The position numbers were made by a program, and so were the translations under genes. The notes beneath the pieces were generated by a model. The model did not search any database, was not told the origin of the DNA, and saw only the letters and a list, made by a program, of their open reading frames with translations. From JAKPAM01 sp047601745 (lineage in GTDB: Bacteria > Pseudomonadota > Gammaproteobacteria > Burkholderiales > Burkholderiaceae_E), in NCBI GenBank assembly GCA_047601745.1, contig JASGIS010000001.1:744001-808000 (forward strand): a stretch of 64,000 bases of DNA, written 5' to 3'. Position 1 is the stretch's first letter; each line of letters opens with the position of its first letter. Shown one piece after another: positions 30,185 to 40,797 of the stretch.

Positions 30185-30607
30185 TCAGCGCGGCGTCAAC
30201 AGCTTCTGCATTTCAGCGAAATTCTGCTGCATGCGCTCCTGCACGGTCTTCCAGACCTCGGTCCGCGTGCGGGCCTCGATCTGGCCCAGCTCGCGCAGGT
30301 CGGCGATCGCCTTGGCCATGCCCTGCTGGAGCTGCTCGGCCTGTTCGGTCAGGCCCTTGCCGCCGTTGGCGCGCACCGCTTCCTGCCACTGCGAGATCGA
30401 CTCGGTCAGGATCTCGTCGCGCCGCGCCACCAGCGAACGGATGCCGTCGTACGCCTGGCGCGTCGCCTGCGCCAACGCCTCCAGGTCCTTGCGCTGCGTA
30501 TCGAGCAGCGCCTGCAGATCCACCGCCGGCATGCGGAACTGCTCGAACATCCTGGTCAGATCACCCAATGCCGCCTCGTTGGGATTGGCTTTTTGCATCG
30601 ATCGCAT
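30185..30607 (-). CDS. Phasin-family granule protein
   Basis: A 140-residue helical protein. LTRMFEQFRMPAVDLQALLDTQRKDLEALAQATRQAYDG is the opening block of phasins that coat polyhydroxyalkanoate or lipid inclusions, and the rest is heptad-like with many Gln and Ala. An AGGA site seven bases before the first ATG supports the chosen start. A second ATG lies three codons in. It is directly upstream of the WS/DGAT gene and probably co-transcribed, so it may coat the lipid bodies that enzyme makes. Confidence 0.78.
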   Translation of the reverse strand: MRSMQKANPNEAALGDLTRMFEQFRMPAVDLQALLDTQRKDLEALAQATRQAYDGIRSLVARRDEILTESISQWQEAVRANGGKGLTEQAEQLQQGMAKAIADLRELGQIEARTRTEVWKTVQERMQQNFAEMQKLLTPR

Positions 30608-30766
30608 GAGGAATTCCTGTCTCTGTTCATACCGTTGGCACGGATCCCGGCGGCGCCTCGACGTGCCGCCCGGCCGGCCCGGCAGCGTAACCGCGCGGCT
30701 GGGGGCCGAGGAATGTTCGGCCCGCCCGTCCGATGGTTCATTGCGGACAACCCGCTGACAGCATAC

Positions 30767-31798
30767 TTAGCGTTCGCGAAAATCGGAAGGGTTCCGACCC
30801 GTCCATCGCAGGAACGCGTGCCGGAAATTGGCCGCGTCGCTGTACCCCAATTTGGCGGCGATCTGCTCGTGCTTCATCGTCGTCGTACGCAGATAGGTCA
30901 GCGCCAACTGCTTGCGCACCTCGGCGACGATGGTCCGGAACGACGTATTCTCGGCTTCGAGCCGGCGCCGCAGCGTACGCACGTTCATCGACAAGCGCCG
31001 GGCCACCTCATCGATGCAGGGAAATCCCTCGTCGCGTTCGAGCAGCAGCCGCCGCACGTCGGCCGCCACGCCGACGCTGCCGGACATCTCGGCGAGCCGG
31101 CGTTCGCAGGTCTCGCGCACGGCCGCGTGGGTGGCCGGATCCGAGTACGCCATCGGCCGCTCCATCATCGCGTTGCCGTGGCGGAACTCGTTGCGCGGCT
31201 GGCCGACGAGGGCCGGACAGCCGAAGAAGTCCTCGTAGCGTCGAACCAGGCCCGGCCGTTCATAAGCGACGCGCACCTGGTCGACGCGAGCGTCGACGCC
31301 GTACAGATTCGACAGCATGGTCAGGTGGCTGGCCAGATGGAATTCGACGGCAGCCCGGTACAGCGGATCGTCGGGGTCTTCCCAGAAGATCGGATCGTAG
31401 ACCCAGACCGCCGTGCCGCCCTCTTGCTCGAGGCGCAGGCGGCTCAGCGGCCCGACGAGCCGGCCGAAGCGGATCGCCCGATCGGCCGCGGCCTCGTGCG
31501 AGGGGCTGCTGATCACCGTGTAGCCGACGACGCCATAAGCGGCGAAATGCATGCGCCGGCCGGCCTGCAGGATCAGATCGGAGTCGCCGGCGATCTGCAC
31601 CGCGTTGTGCCAGACCGCGAGAATCTGCCGGTACGACAGCTTCACCAGCGGATCGTCGAGCCGGGCCGGATCGAGATCGCTGCCATCCAGTATCCGCGCC
31701 GGCCTGAAGCCCGCCTCGCGAAGCACTTCGACCAGCGCGGCGACGATCCGCGTCGGATAGACCGACTGATCCAGATTCGGCTTATTACCGCGCGTCAT
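30767..31798 (-). CDS. AraC-family regulator, arabinose-binding-domain type
   Basis: A 343-residue regulator. The N-terminal 200 residues match the arabinose-binding-like domain found in OruR/ArgR-type AraC proteins (VAALVEVLREAG, MHFAAYGVVGYTVISSPS). The C-terminal AraC DNA-binding domain carries two helix-turn-helices: VARRLSMNVRTLRRRLEAE and IAAKLGYSDAANFRHAFLRWTG. The ATG follows an AGGG site. A TTG two codons upstream is less likely. It may control the adjacent storage and fatty-acid genes. Its ligand is unknown. Confidence 0.87.
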   Translation of the reverse strand: MTRGNKPNLDQSVYPTRIVAALVEVLREAGFRPARILDGSDLDPARLDDPLVKLSYRQILAVWHNAVQIAGDSDLILQAGRRMHFAAYGVVGYTVISSPSHEAAADRAIRFGRLVGPLSRLRLEQEGGTAVWVYDPIFWEDPDDPLYRAAVEFHLASHLTMLSNLYGVDARVDQVRVAYERPGLVRRYEDFFGCPALVGQPRNEFRHGNAMMERPMAYSDPATHAAVRETCERRLAEMSGSVGVAADVRRLLLERDEGFPCIDEVARRLSMNVRTLRRRLEAENTSFRTIVAEVRKQLALTYLRTTTMKHEQIAAKLGYSDAANFRHAFLRWTGRNPSDFRER

Positions 31799-31864
31799 CG
31801 CCAATACCCTGTCCGGTCGAGACCGCGCGGGGCGCGCGTCCGTCCGGCATCTCCTTGCTTACTT

Positions 31865-31892
31865 AGCGCCCCGGGCCGATGCCCCGGGGCTG
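31865..31892. terminator. GC hairpin downstream of the esterase gene
   Basis: CCCCGGG at 31869-31875 pairs with CCCGGGG at 31883-31889, and AGC/GCT flanks extend the stem past one bulged base. It lies about 40 bases beyond the stop of the - strand esterase gene and could end that transcript. No T-tract is seen. Confidence 0.4.
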
Positions 31893-31929
31893 GGTCGACT
31901 GTAGCATCATGCCCGGCGGGCGCCAACAC

Positions 31930-32706
31930 TCAGCCCAGGCGAGCCGGCTCAGGGAATACGAGCGGACCGAACGTGCCGCGGTCGAACGGCTTCCACTGCC
32001 CTTCGGGCTGCGCCAGGCGATCGGCGATCGCGTACAGCACGGCCGGATGCGCGCCCAGGCCCGTATGGCTGGCGACGACCTCGATGTTCTCGGTCTTCGG
32101 GCCGGCCTTCTCGATGCTGCACTGCCATGCGACGACGCCGTCGGTGCGGCTGTAGATCGACGTGGTCGGCACTATAGGGGTCTGGTGCACGACCTCGAGA
32201 CGCTGCGGATCGTTGGCCCTGCGGCCGCTGACCCGCTCGTAGATGCGCCAGGCGTTGGTCGCGCGCGGCGAACCGGCGACCGGGCTGCCCAGCGAGATCA
32301 CGTCGCGCACCCACTCCGGATGCTGCAGGCCCAGCATCCGCGCATAGATGCCGCCCAGGCTCCAGCCGACCAGGCTGACCTTGCGGCCGCTTTCCTGGTA
32401 CAGGTGGCGCAGCTTGGCGACCATGCCCTCTTCGATGCCCGGACGCGGGCCGAGGTTGCGGCCCAGGCCCCAGCCGTGCGCGCGATAGCCGCGCGTGCGC
32501 AGGAACAGCCGCAGCAGGTGCGTCGAATGGTCGTCGGCGAGCAGGCCCGGCAGGACCAGCACGCGCTGTCCATCGCCGCGCGGCGCCAATCGCTGCAGCG
32601 AGGGCCAGGCGGCGATGCCCGCCAGGTGCTCCCAGACGGCGCGGAACTCGCCGAGCACCAGCAGGCGCGACGGCGGCTTGATCGTTTTGATTTCGGTGGC
32701 GTGCAT
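31930..32706 (-). CDS. Alpha/beta-hydrolase esterase/lipase
   Basis: A 258-residue alpha/beta-hydrolase resembling the PGAP1/lipase-like acyl hydrolases of Burkholderiales. LVLPGLLADDHST supplies the oxyanion region, GWSLGG the nucleophile Ser116, an Asp in SRTDGVVAW and a His in ASHTGLGAHP complete a probable triad. The start is the ATG eight bases after AGGA, and the upstream extension has no homology signal. It lies beside a TetR gene and phasin genes, so a lipid-mobilising role is plausible. Confidence 0.8.
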   Translation of the reverse strand: MHATEIKTIKPPSRLLVLGEFRAVWEHLAGIAAWPSLQRLAPRGDGQRVLVLPGLLADDHSTHLLRLFLRTRGYRAHGWGLGRNLGPRPGIEEGMVAKLRHLYQESGRKVSLVGWSLGGIYARMLGLQHPEWVRDVISLGSPVAGSPRATNAWRIYERVSGRRANDPQRLEVVHQTPIVPTTSIYSRTDGVVAWQCSIEKAGPKTENIEVVASHTGLGAHPAVLYAIADRLAQPEGQWKPFDRGTFGPLVFPEPARLG

Positions 32707-32766
32707 CGATGATCCTTTTGTATGAGGAGGAGGTCTTGGATCAGGCACCGCCGATGGCGGCGCGGA

Positions 32767-33399
32767 TCAGCGCAGATACTTGCTGCGCAGATAGTCCAGA
32801 TAGGTATGTGCGTCGCTGGACACGTACGGAGAAAACAGCGTCAGCGTGTAGAACGCCGCCAGGCCCGGATCGGCCGACTTCTGCGGTGGCCGCCCGGGCA
32901 CCAGCCGCTCGAACGACAGCCAGCAGGTGGTCGTGAACACGAGCTGCAGCGCCAGGATCCGCGCCTGCTCGTCGCTGGCCTTCATCACGCCGGCGGCCAC
33001 CAGGCCTTCGCACAAGGCCTGCGCGGCGACCAGGTTGCTGGCCGTCAGTTCCTGCGAGCGGCGGCCCAGCGCCGGATACTCGACGCTCAGGTACGGCATG
33101 TCGCGGTAGATGAACTGGTATTCGCTGATCGCCTCGAACCGCAGGTGCAGCGACAGCCACAGGTCATCGATCGCGCCGATGTCCTCGTAGGCGGCGTCCA
33201 ATTCTTCGAGCCGCTGCGCGAAGCGCGAGAACAGCCGCTCGACGAGCGCCTGCTTGGTCTTGAAGTGGTAGTGCAGATTGCCCGAGCTGATGCCCAGCTC
33301 GGCGGCGATCTTCTGCGTCGACACCGCGGCCAGCCCATGCGCGTTGAACATGGTCAGGCTGGTCTGCAGGATGCGGTCTCTTGTCGTCGGAATCGTCAC
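32767..33399 (-). CDS. TetR-family regulator
   Basis: A 210-residue regulator starting at GTG, 17 bases after the phasin-like gene. The helix-turn-helix is QKIAAELGISSGNLHYHFKTKQALVERLF (about residues 27-55). Everything N-terminal to the GTG is arginine-rich shadow translation of the preceding gene and is excluded. The long C-terminal domain carries ARILALQLVFTTTCWLSFERL and should bind an acyl or other hydrophobic ligand. The esterase gene follows 60 bases downstream and may be its target. Confidence 0.82.
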   Translation of the reverse strand: MTIPTTRDRILQTSLTMFNAHGLAAVSTQKIAAELGISSGNLHYHFKTKQALVERLFSRFAQRLEELDAAYEDIGAIDDLWLSLHLRFEAISEYQFIYRDMPYLSVEYPALGRRSQELTASNLVAAQALCEGLVAAGVMKASDEQARILALQLVFTTTCWLSFERLVPGRPPQKSADPGLAAFYTLTLFSPYVSSDAHTYLDYLRSKYLR

Positions 33400-33415
33400 G
33401 GCGAAGCGGGTCGGC

Positions 33416-34036
33416 TCATTCGGGTGATGCCGACCGCTTGCGTGCGGGAATCCTCGTGCGGGCGGGCGAAGCGGGCCTTGCACCCGCCGCCTTGCCGGAA
33501 ACCGCCTTGGCCGCGCCCGTTGCGGGCGTCGGCTCGTCGGGCGCGCGCTTCTTCGCGGCGCGCGGCGACGCATCGGCGCGGCCGTCGTCGGCCGCCCGTT
33601 CCAGCGACTGTGCCCGCGCCTGCCAGTGCTCGACCAGTTCGCGCAGATGCCCGATCTCGTCGCGCATCGCCTGCAATTCGTCGGCGCCCGGATAGCCGAG
33701 GCGCTGCAACGCGGCAGCGACCCGTTGGTCCAGCACGTCCTCGAACTTGCGCAGGCCGAAGCTGTCGAATCCGCCCAGGCCCAGCGTCGGCATCAGCCGC
33801 GGGGCGGCGGCCGGGCGCTGGATGCCCAGCAGGCGCTCGATCATGTCGGTGTGATGCCGCACGACGTCGTTGCGGACGTTGTCCAGCGCCGTCAGTCCGG
33901 CACGCAGCAGATCGTCGGGGCGATCGGCGCAACCGGACGGGCCGGAGCCGGCGGGCGAACCGGCTTCATCGTCTGCGGACGCCCCAGGCGCCGCCGGAGC
34001 AGGACGGGACGTCAGCGAACGCCTGCGGGACGACAT
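33416..34036 (-). CDS. PhaF/PhaI-like granule-associated protein
   Basis: A 206-residue protein. The block FDSFGLRKFEDVLDQRVAAALQRLGYPGADELQAMRDEI (about 88-127) is the signature of PhaI/PhaF-type polyhydroxyalkanoate granule proteins, followed by a coiled-coil-like stretch. The last ~55 residues are rich in Ala, Lys, Arg and Pro, like the DNA-binding tail of PhaF/PhaM that tethers granules to the nucleoid. It lies between a phasin gene and a TetR gene in the same direction. No PHA synthase gene is in view. Confidence 0.75.
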   Translation of the reverse strand: MSSRRRSLTSRPAPAAPGASADDEAGSPAGSGPSGCADRPDDLLRAGLTALDNVRNDVVRHHTDMIERLLGIQRPAAAPRLMPTLGLGGFDSFGLRKFEDVLDQRVAAALQRLGYPGADELQAMRDEIGHLRELVEHWQARAQSLERAADDGRADASPRAAKKRAPDEPTPATGAAKAVSGKAAGARPASPARTRIPARKRSASPE

Positions 34037-34063
34037 GGCCGGTGCGCCTGGGTTGCCGGGTGA

Positions 34064-34540
34064 TTACTCGGCGCTGCGCGCGGCGCGGCGGGCCGGCTTG
34101 GCTTCGGCTTCGGCGTCAGCCTTGACTTCGGCCGAGGCTTCTTTCTCCGAACGGGCTTCGATCGACTTGGCGCCTTCGGCCACTTTGACAGCGATCTGCT
34201 CGGAGAACTTGGCTTGCGGCAGTTGCAGCGCAGCGAACATGTCCAGGATCGCGACCGCGCCGGTCTGCTCGACCTGGGTCACGCGCGACGCCAGACCTTC
34301 GATGCCACGCGTCTGCGCGCTGGCCAGCGAGTCGATCAGCGAGGAGACGCGATCGGTATCGGCCTTCAGGCGCGACGACAGGAATTCGCTGACTTTGTGC
34401 GACTTGCCTTCGAGCGGCGTGACGCCACGGTCGATCAGGCGCTGCGCGCCGTTGCGGTACGCGTTGACCAGCGAGCGGCCGGCTTCGTGATATTGGTCCA
34501 CGACACGCAGGGCGATGGAGGAGAGTTCTTGCGTCGACAT
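34064..34540 (-). CDS. Phasin-like protein
   Basis: A 158-residue, mostly helical protein beginning MSTQELSSIALRVVDQYHEAGRS, with Ser/Ala-rich amphipathic helices and a charged Lys/Glu/Ala tail. Sequence style and its place directly upstream of the PhaF-like gene suggest a phasin or granule-surface protein. The start is supported by AAGGA eight bases upstream, and the longer upstream reading has no support. A promoter is likely in the AT-richer bases just upstream (34,560-34,650), the only such stretch nearby. Confidence 0.65.
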   Translation of the reverse strand: MSTQELSSIALRVVDQYHEAGRSLVNAYRNGAQRLIDRGVTPLEGKSHKVSEFLSSRLKADTDRVSSLIDSLASAQTRGIEGLASRVTQVEQTGAVAILDMFAALQLPQAKFSEQIAVKVAEGAKSIEARSEKEASAEVKADAEAEAKPARRAARSAE

Positions 34541-34655
34541 CGGCGAATCCTTTGAAAGAGAGAGGTGAACAAGTGATGGACGAATCATCACCTGTTCCCC
34601 CTAGACCGGAAAAGCCAGAATCGCCGGAAACCTAGAGTGTTCACTCTAATTTAGC

Positions 34656-36868
<2,213 letters not shown>

Positions 36869-36872
<4 letters not shown>

Positions 36873-37654
36873 TGCACCCAGGCCGGCTTGCGTTTGCCCA
36901 GGAAAGCGGCGATGCCTTCCTGCGCCTCGTCGGTCGCGCGCGAGGCCGCGATCCGCGCCGCCGTCTCGTCGGTCAACGCATCGTCGATGACCCGGCCCGC
37001 CATGTCGCGGACCAGGCGCTTGCACTCGCCGAGCGCGGTCGGGCCGCCCTGCAGCAGATGGCCGACGATCGCGCCGAGCCTGGCGTCGAGTTCGTCGGGC
37101 TGCGCCAGTACGGTCACCATGCCGATGCGCCAGGCCTCGGCGGCGTCGAAGACCTCGGCGGTCAGGAAATAGCGGCGCGCGTGCGACTCGCCCATCTTGC
37201 GGATCACATAAGGACTGATCATCGCCGGAATCAGGCCGAGCTTGGCCTCGGACAGGCAGAACTTCGCGTCGGTGCTGGTCACCGCGATGTCGCAGGCGGT
37301 CACCAGCCCCATGCCGCCGGCGAAGGCCGGGCCGTGCACGCGCGCGACCGTCGGCTTCGGACTTTCGTACAGCCTGCGCAGCACGCCGGCGAGCACGCCC
37401 GAATCCCTGCGCGATTCCTCGGGCGACATCTCGCGCCCCTTCTTCATCCAGTTCAGGTCCGCGCCGGCGCAGAAGGCCTTGCCGCGCCCGGCCAGCACGA
37501 TCAGGCGCGCCGCCGGATCGGCGATCGCCTGCTCGATCGCCCGCGTCAGCTCGGCCAGCATTTCGTCGTTCATCGCGTTGCGCAGATCGGGGCGGTTCAG
37601 CCAGATCGTCGCCACGCCACCGGCCACGTCGGCCTCGATCGTTCGATAAGTCAT
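36869..37654 (-). CDS. liuC: Enoyl-CoA hydratase-family protein, methylglutaconyl-CoA hydratase
   Basis: A 261-residue crotonase-fold enzyme. AFCAGADLNWM gives the first oxyanion segment and GPAFAGGMGLVTACDIAV the second. SEAKLGLIPAMISPYVIRK is typical of methylglutaconyl-CoA hydratases. It would hydrate 3-methylglutaconyl-CoA to HMG-CoA. Good GAGGAG site two to three bases from the usual spacing supports the ATG. The stop overlaps the carboxylase alpha gene and the carboxyltransferase gene lies 44 bases upstream, so the three form one operon. Confidence 0.87.
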
Positions 37655-37698
37655 GGTCTCCTCACGGGAACAGATGCGTCGGATGCGGGATGCGTGCG

Positions 37699-39303
37699 TC
37701 AGATGCGGAACACGCCGAAGCGCGTGTCGGGAATCGGCTGGTTCAGCGCGGCCGACAGGCCCAGCGCCAATACCATCCGCGTGTCGGCCGGATCGATGAC
37801 GCCGTCGTCCCAGAGCCGCGCCGTCGCGTAATAAGGATCGCCCTGCCGCTCGTACTGCGCGAGGATCGGCGCCTTGAACGCCGCCTCCTCGTCGGCGCTC
37901 CAGGTCTGCCCGCGCGCCTCCATGCCGTCGCGCCGCACGGTCGCCAGCACCGAGGCCGCCTGCTCGCCGCCCATCACGCTGATCCGCGCGTTCGGCCACA
38001 TCCACAGGAAGCGCGGCGAATACGCGCGGCCGCACATGCCGTAGTTGCCGGCGCCGAACGAACCGCCGATGATCACCGTGAACTTGGGCACCTGCGCGCA
38101 GGCCACCGCGGTGACCAGCTTGGCGCCGTGCCGGGCGATGCCCTCGTTCTCGTACTTGCGCCCGACCATGAAGCCGCTGATGTTCTGCAGGAAGATCAAC
38201 GGAATCCTGCGCTGGCAGCACAGCTCGATGAAGTGCGCGCCCTTGTTCGCCGATTCCGAGAACAGGATGCCGTTGTTGGCGACGATGCCCACCGGCATCC
38301 CCCACAAGCGCGCGAACGCGCAGACCAGCGTCGTGCCGTAGCGGGCCTTGAACTCGTCGAAGACCGAACCGTCGACGATCCGCGCGATGACCTCGCGCAC
38401 GTCATAAGGCTTGCGCGTATCGGTCGGGATGACGCCGTACAGCTCGTCGGCCGCGTACTTCGGCTCGACCGGCTCGATGACGTCGAGCTGCGGCGCCTTG
38501 ACGCGGTTCAGGTTGGCGACGATGCGCCGGGCGATCGCCAGCGCGTGCGCGTCGTTCTGCGCCAGGTGATCGGCGACGCCGGACAGCCGCGTGTGCACGT
38601 CGCCGCCGCCCAGGTCCTCGGCGCTGACCACCTCGCCGGTGGCGGCCTTGACCAGCGGCGGGCCGCCCAGAAAGATCGTGCCCTGCTCCTTGACGATGAC
38701 CGCCTCGTCGCTCATCGCCGGCACGTAGGCGCCGCCCGCCGTGCACGATCCCATGACCACCGCGATCTGCGGGATCCCGTCGGCCGACAGCGTCGCCTGG
38801 TTGTAGAAGATGCGCCCGAAGTGCTCGCGGTCCGGAAACACCTCGTCCTGGTTCGGCAGGTTGGCGCCGCCCGAATCGACCAGGTACACGCAGGGCAGCC
38901 GGTTCTCGCGCGCCACCTCCTGCGCGCGCAGGTGCTTCTTGACCGTGATCGGGTAGTACGTGCCGCCTTTGACCGTCGCGTCGTTGCACACGATCACGCA
39001 TTCGACGCCCGACACGCGGCCGATGCCGGTGATGATGCCGGCGCACGGCGCGTCGTCGTCGTACATCCCGTAAGCGGCCAGCGGCGACAGTTCGAGGAAC
39101 GGCGTGCCCGGATCGAGCAGTTGCAGCACGCGGTCGCGCGGCAGCAGCTTGCCGCGCGAGACGTGGCGGTCGCGCGCCGCGGCGCCGCCGCCCTGCGCGG
39201 CCGATTCGATCCGCGACTTCAGTTGCGCGACCAGCTCGCGCATCGCGCTCGCGTTGGCGGTGAACTGCGGATCGCGCAGATTCAGGCGGCTTTCGAAGGA
39301 CAT
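37699..39303 (-). CDS. liuB: Acyl-CoA carboxylase beta subunit (carboxyltransferase)
   Basis: A 534-residue carboxyltransferase that passes the carboxyl group from biotin to 3-methylcrotonyl-CoA. The N-terminal part has GGGAAARDRHVSRGKLLPRDRV and the acyl-CoA site region YPITVKKHLRAQE. The C-terminal half has FLQNISGFMVGRKYENEGI and SFGAGNYGMCGRAY, both characteristic of MCC beta subunits. The chosen ATG fits the family N-terminus (MSFESRLNLRDPQF). First catabolic gene of the liu operon, downstream of a TetR gene. Confidence 0.88.
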   Translation of the reverse strand: MSFESRLNLRDPQFTANASAMRELVAQLKSRIESAAQGGGAAARDRHVSRGKLLPRDRVLQLLDPGTPFLELSPLAAYGMYDDDAPCAGIITGIGRVSGVECVIVCNDATVKGGTYYPITVKKHLRAQEVARENRLPCVYLVDSGGANLPNQDEVFPDREHFGRIFYNQATLSADGIPQIAVVMGSCTAGGAYVPAMSDEAVIVKEQGTIFLGGPPLVKAATGEVVSAEDLGGGDVHTRLSGVADHLAQNDAHALAIARRIVANLNRVKAPQLDVIEPVEPKYAADELYGVIPTDTRKPYDVREVIARIVDGSVFDEFKARYGTTLVCAFARLWGMPVGIVANNGILFSESANKGAHFIELCCQRRIPLIFLQNISGFMVGRKYENEGIARHGAKLVTAVACAQVPKFTVIIGGSFGAGNYGMCGRAYSPRFLWMWPNARISVMGGEQAASVLATVRRDGMEARGQTWSADEEAAFKAPILAQYERQGDPYYATARLWDDGVIDPADTRMVLALGLSAALNQPIPDTRFGVFRI

Positions 39304-39374
39304 CGATGGGTCTCCGGTCGGGCTCGTCGGTGCCGGCTTCGTTGCCGGGCCGAGCCCTGCTTGGTCGGGACGCG

Positions 39375-40097
39375 TCAACGCGTCGGGGTTGATCGGGATT
39401 GTCGGCGAGTCGGCGGATCCGCACCAGCCGTGCCAGCCGCACCAGCCGTGCCAGCCGCACCAACTGCACCAGCCGCACCGGTGCCGGTGCCCGTGCCAGC
39501 GCCGGCGCCGGCGCATTGCAGCACCAGTTGCGTATGCGCGGCGATCAGCGCCGATTCGCCGAGCCGTCCGCCCGGGCAATACCAGGCACCGACGCCGGTC
39601 AGCATCGCCAGGATCGCGTATGCGGCGAGCTTCACGTCGGGCACGCGAACGACGCCGGCACGCTCGCCGTCGCGCAGGATGTCGATCAGCACCTGCTCGT
39701 ACCGACGCCGCAGTGCGACGACGGTCGCGTGGTCGTCGGGCGCGAGACTGCGCAGTTCGACATTCGACACGAAGACCGCCTTGCTGCGCAGCGTGTGGCT
39801 GCGGATGTGGAACGCGACGAAATCCTTCAGCGGCCGCAGCGGGTCGCCGGGTACCGGCGAGGGCGCGGCTTTCGCCCATGCCTCGAGCAGGTAATGCAGA
39901 TGCTCGACCAGCAGCCCGACCAGCAGCGCCTCCTTGCTGGGGAAATAGCGATACAGCGAGCCGGCCTGCAGCCCGACGCGCTCGGCGAGCTGGCGCAGCG
40001 TCATCGCTTCGAAGCCGTGTCGCGCGATCAGCTCGATCGCCGCGTCACGGATCGCCTGCTCGGTCTTGCCGCCATCGGAACCGGTGCGTCGAGCCAT
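39375..40097 (-). CDS. TetR-family regulator with repeat tail
   Basis: A 240-residue regulator. The DNA-binding helices read LRQLAERVGLQAGSLYRYFPSKEALLVGLL (about 32-62). From about residue 192 the protein ends in a low-complexity run of Gly-Ala, Gly-Thr and Ala-Gly-Thr repeats, encoded by CACCAG/CCGTGCCAG-like units, before a basic end. It sits 71 bases upstream of the carboxyltransferase gene in the same direction and probably regulates the liu block and itself. An AT-rich gap of 161 bases follows on the upstream side. Confidence 0.83.
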   Translation of the reverse strand: MARRTGSDGGKTEQAIRDAAIELIARHGFEAMTLRQLAERVGLQAGSLYRYFPSKEALLVGLLVEHLHYLLEAWAKAAPSPVPGDPLRPLKDFVAFHIRSHTLRSKAVFVSNVELRSLAPDDHATVVALRRRYEQVLIDILRDGERAGVVRVPDVKLAAYAILAMLTGVGAWYCPGGRLGESALIAAHTQLVLQCAGAGAGTGTGTGAAGAVGAAGTAGAAGTAGADPPTRRQSRSTPTR

Positions 40098-40282
40098 CGG
40101 ACAGAACCTGAGCGCCGGCCGCACAGATCGGCCGCGGGGTGGACGGTGGCCGCAGCATAACACGAAGAATCAAACGTTTGTTTTATTAATGCATCGCGGC
40201 CCGGACACGAACGCTTCTCCTCGATCCTTCTACGGAGTAGCCTCATTCGAATCGAGCATTGAACCCCCAGGCGCCTACCGTC
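40098..40282. other. Intergenic region upstream of the liu regulator
   Basis: This stretch holds AT-rich sequence (CAAACGTTTG palindrome near 40172-40181 within AATCAAACGTTTGTTTTATT) that could serve as operator or promoter for the - strand TetR gene. The 10-bp CAAACGTTTG is a perfect palindrome of the kind bound by TetR proteins. Confidence 0.45.
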
Positions 40283-40618
40283 ATGCGGAACCCTCTCGAG
40301 ACATTCTCGATCAGATCGCCTTTTGCGATCGTGACGCTCTTTGCCTTGATCGTGACATCGACGGCGTTCGTTCTGGAGGATTTATTCTGGTTCACGGCAA
40401 TTTCCTCCTACTTTTTCTACTCGATTTATATAGCTCTCGCACCAATCCCCGAAGAAGCAAAAAAATGGACCTGGCTCAACAGCCGAAATTTCCAGCTCAT
40501 TGCCTTTTCGATCCTTATCCTGATGTCGTACATGACGTCATCCATATTGCTCGCCACGCTCGCGCTGACGCATCTGCATCGACTGATCCATCGCTGGATG
40601 CGGGTCACTCCCATCTGA
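40283..40618 (+). CDS. Small hypothetical membrane protein
   Basis: A 111-residue protein with three likely membrane helices (about residues 13-32, 35-52 and 70-92) and a basic end HRLIHRWMRV. Codon use and base content look AT-richer than neighbours. No family was recognised. A TTG eight codons upstream could be an alternative start. No clear Shine-Dalgarno is seen. The hydrophobic pattern is regular enough to suggest a real gene, perhaps recently acquired. Confidence 0.5.
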   Translation: MRNPLETFSIRSPFAIVTLFALIVTSTAFVLEDLFWFTAISSYFFYSIYIALAPIPEEAKKWTWLNSRNFQLIAFSILILMSYMTSSILLATLALTHLHRLIHRWMRVTPI

Positions 40619-40683
40619 AGGCAGAGCTTCCTCTCCACGATAAGGGGGCGCCTTCGGAGCCCAAACGGAATCGCCTCGCTCGA

Positions 40684-40703
40684 CCTCGTCCTGAAGAACG
40701 AGG
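40684..40703. terminator. Hairpin between the small membrane gene and the thiolase
   Basis: CCTCGT and ACGAGG form a perfect 6-bp stem with an 8-base loop. It lies about 65 bases past the stop of the small membrane gene. It has no T-tract, so termination is only a guess. Confidence 0.3.
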
Positions 40704-40797
40704 CTTGCGCCGGGGCCCGTGGTCGATGCGCGGATACCCCCACCTCCAACGCCCGGGCGATAATGTCCGCCCTGACTAGAAAGAGGTGGAGCTCCCC

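Noticed and set aside
33400..33573. A longer N-terminus for the second TetR protein
   Set aside because: The extension is Arg/Pro-rich and is a shadow of the PhaF-like gene on the same strand.
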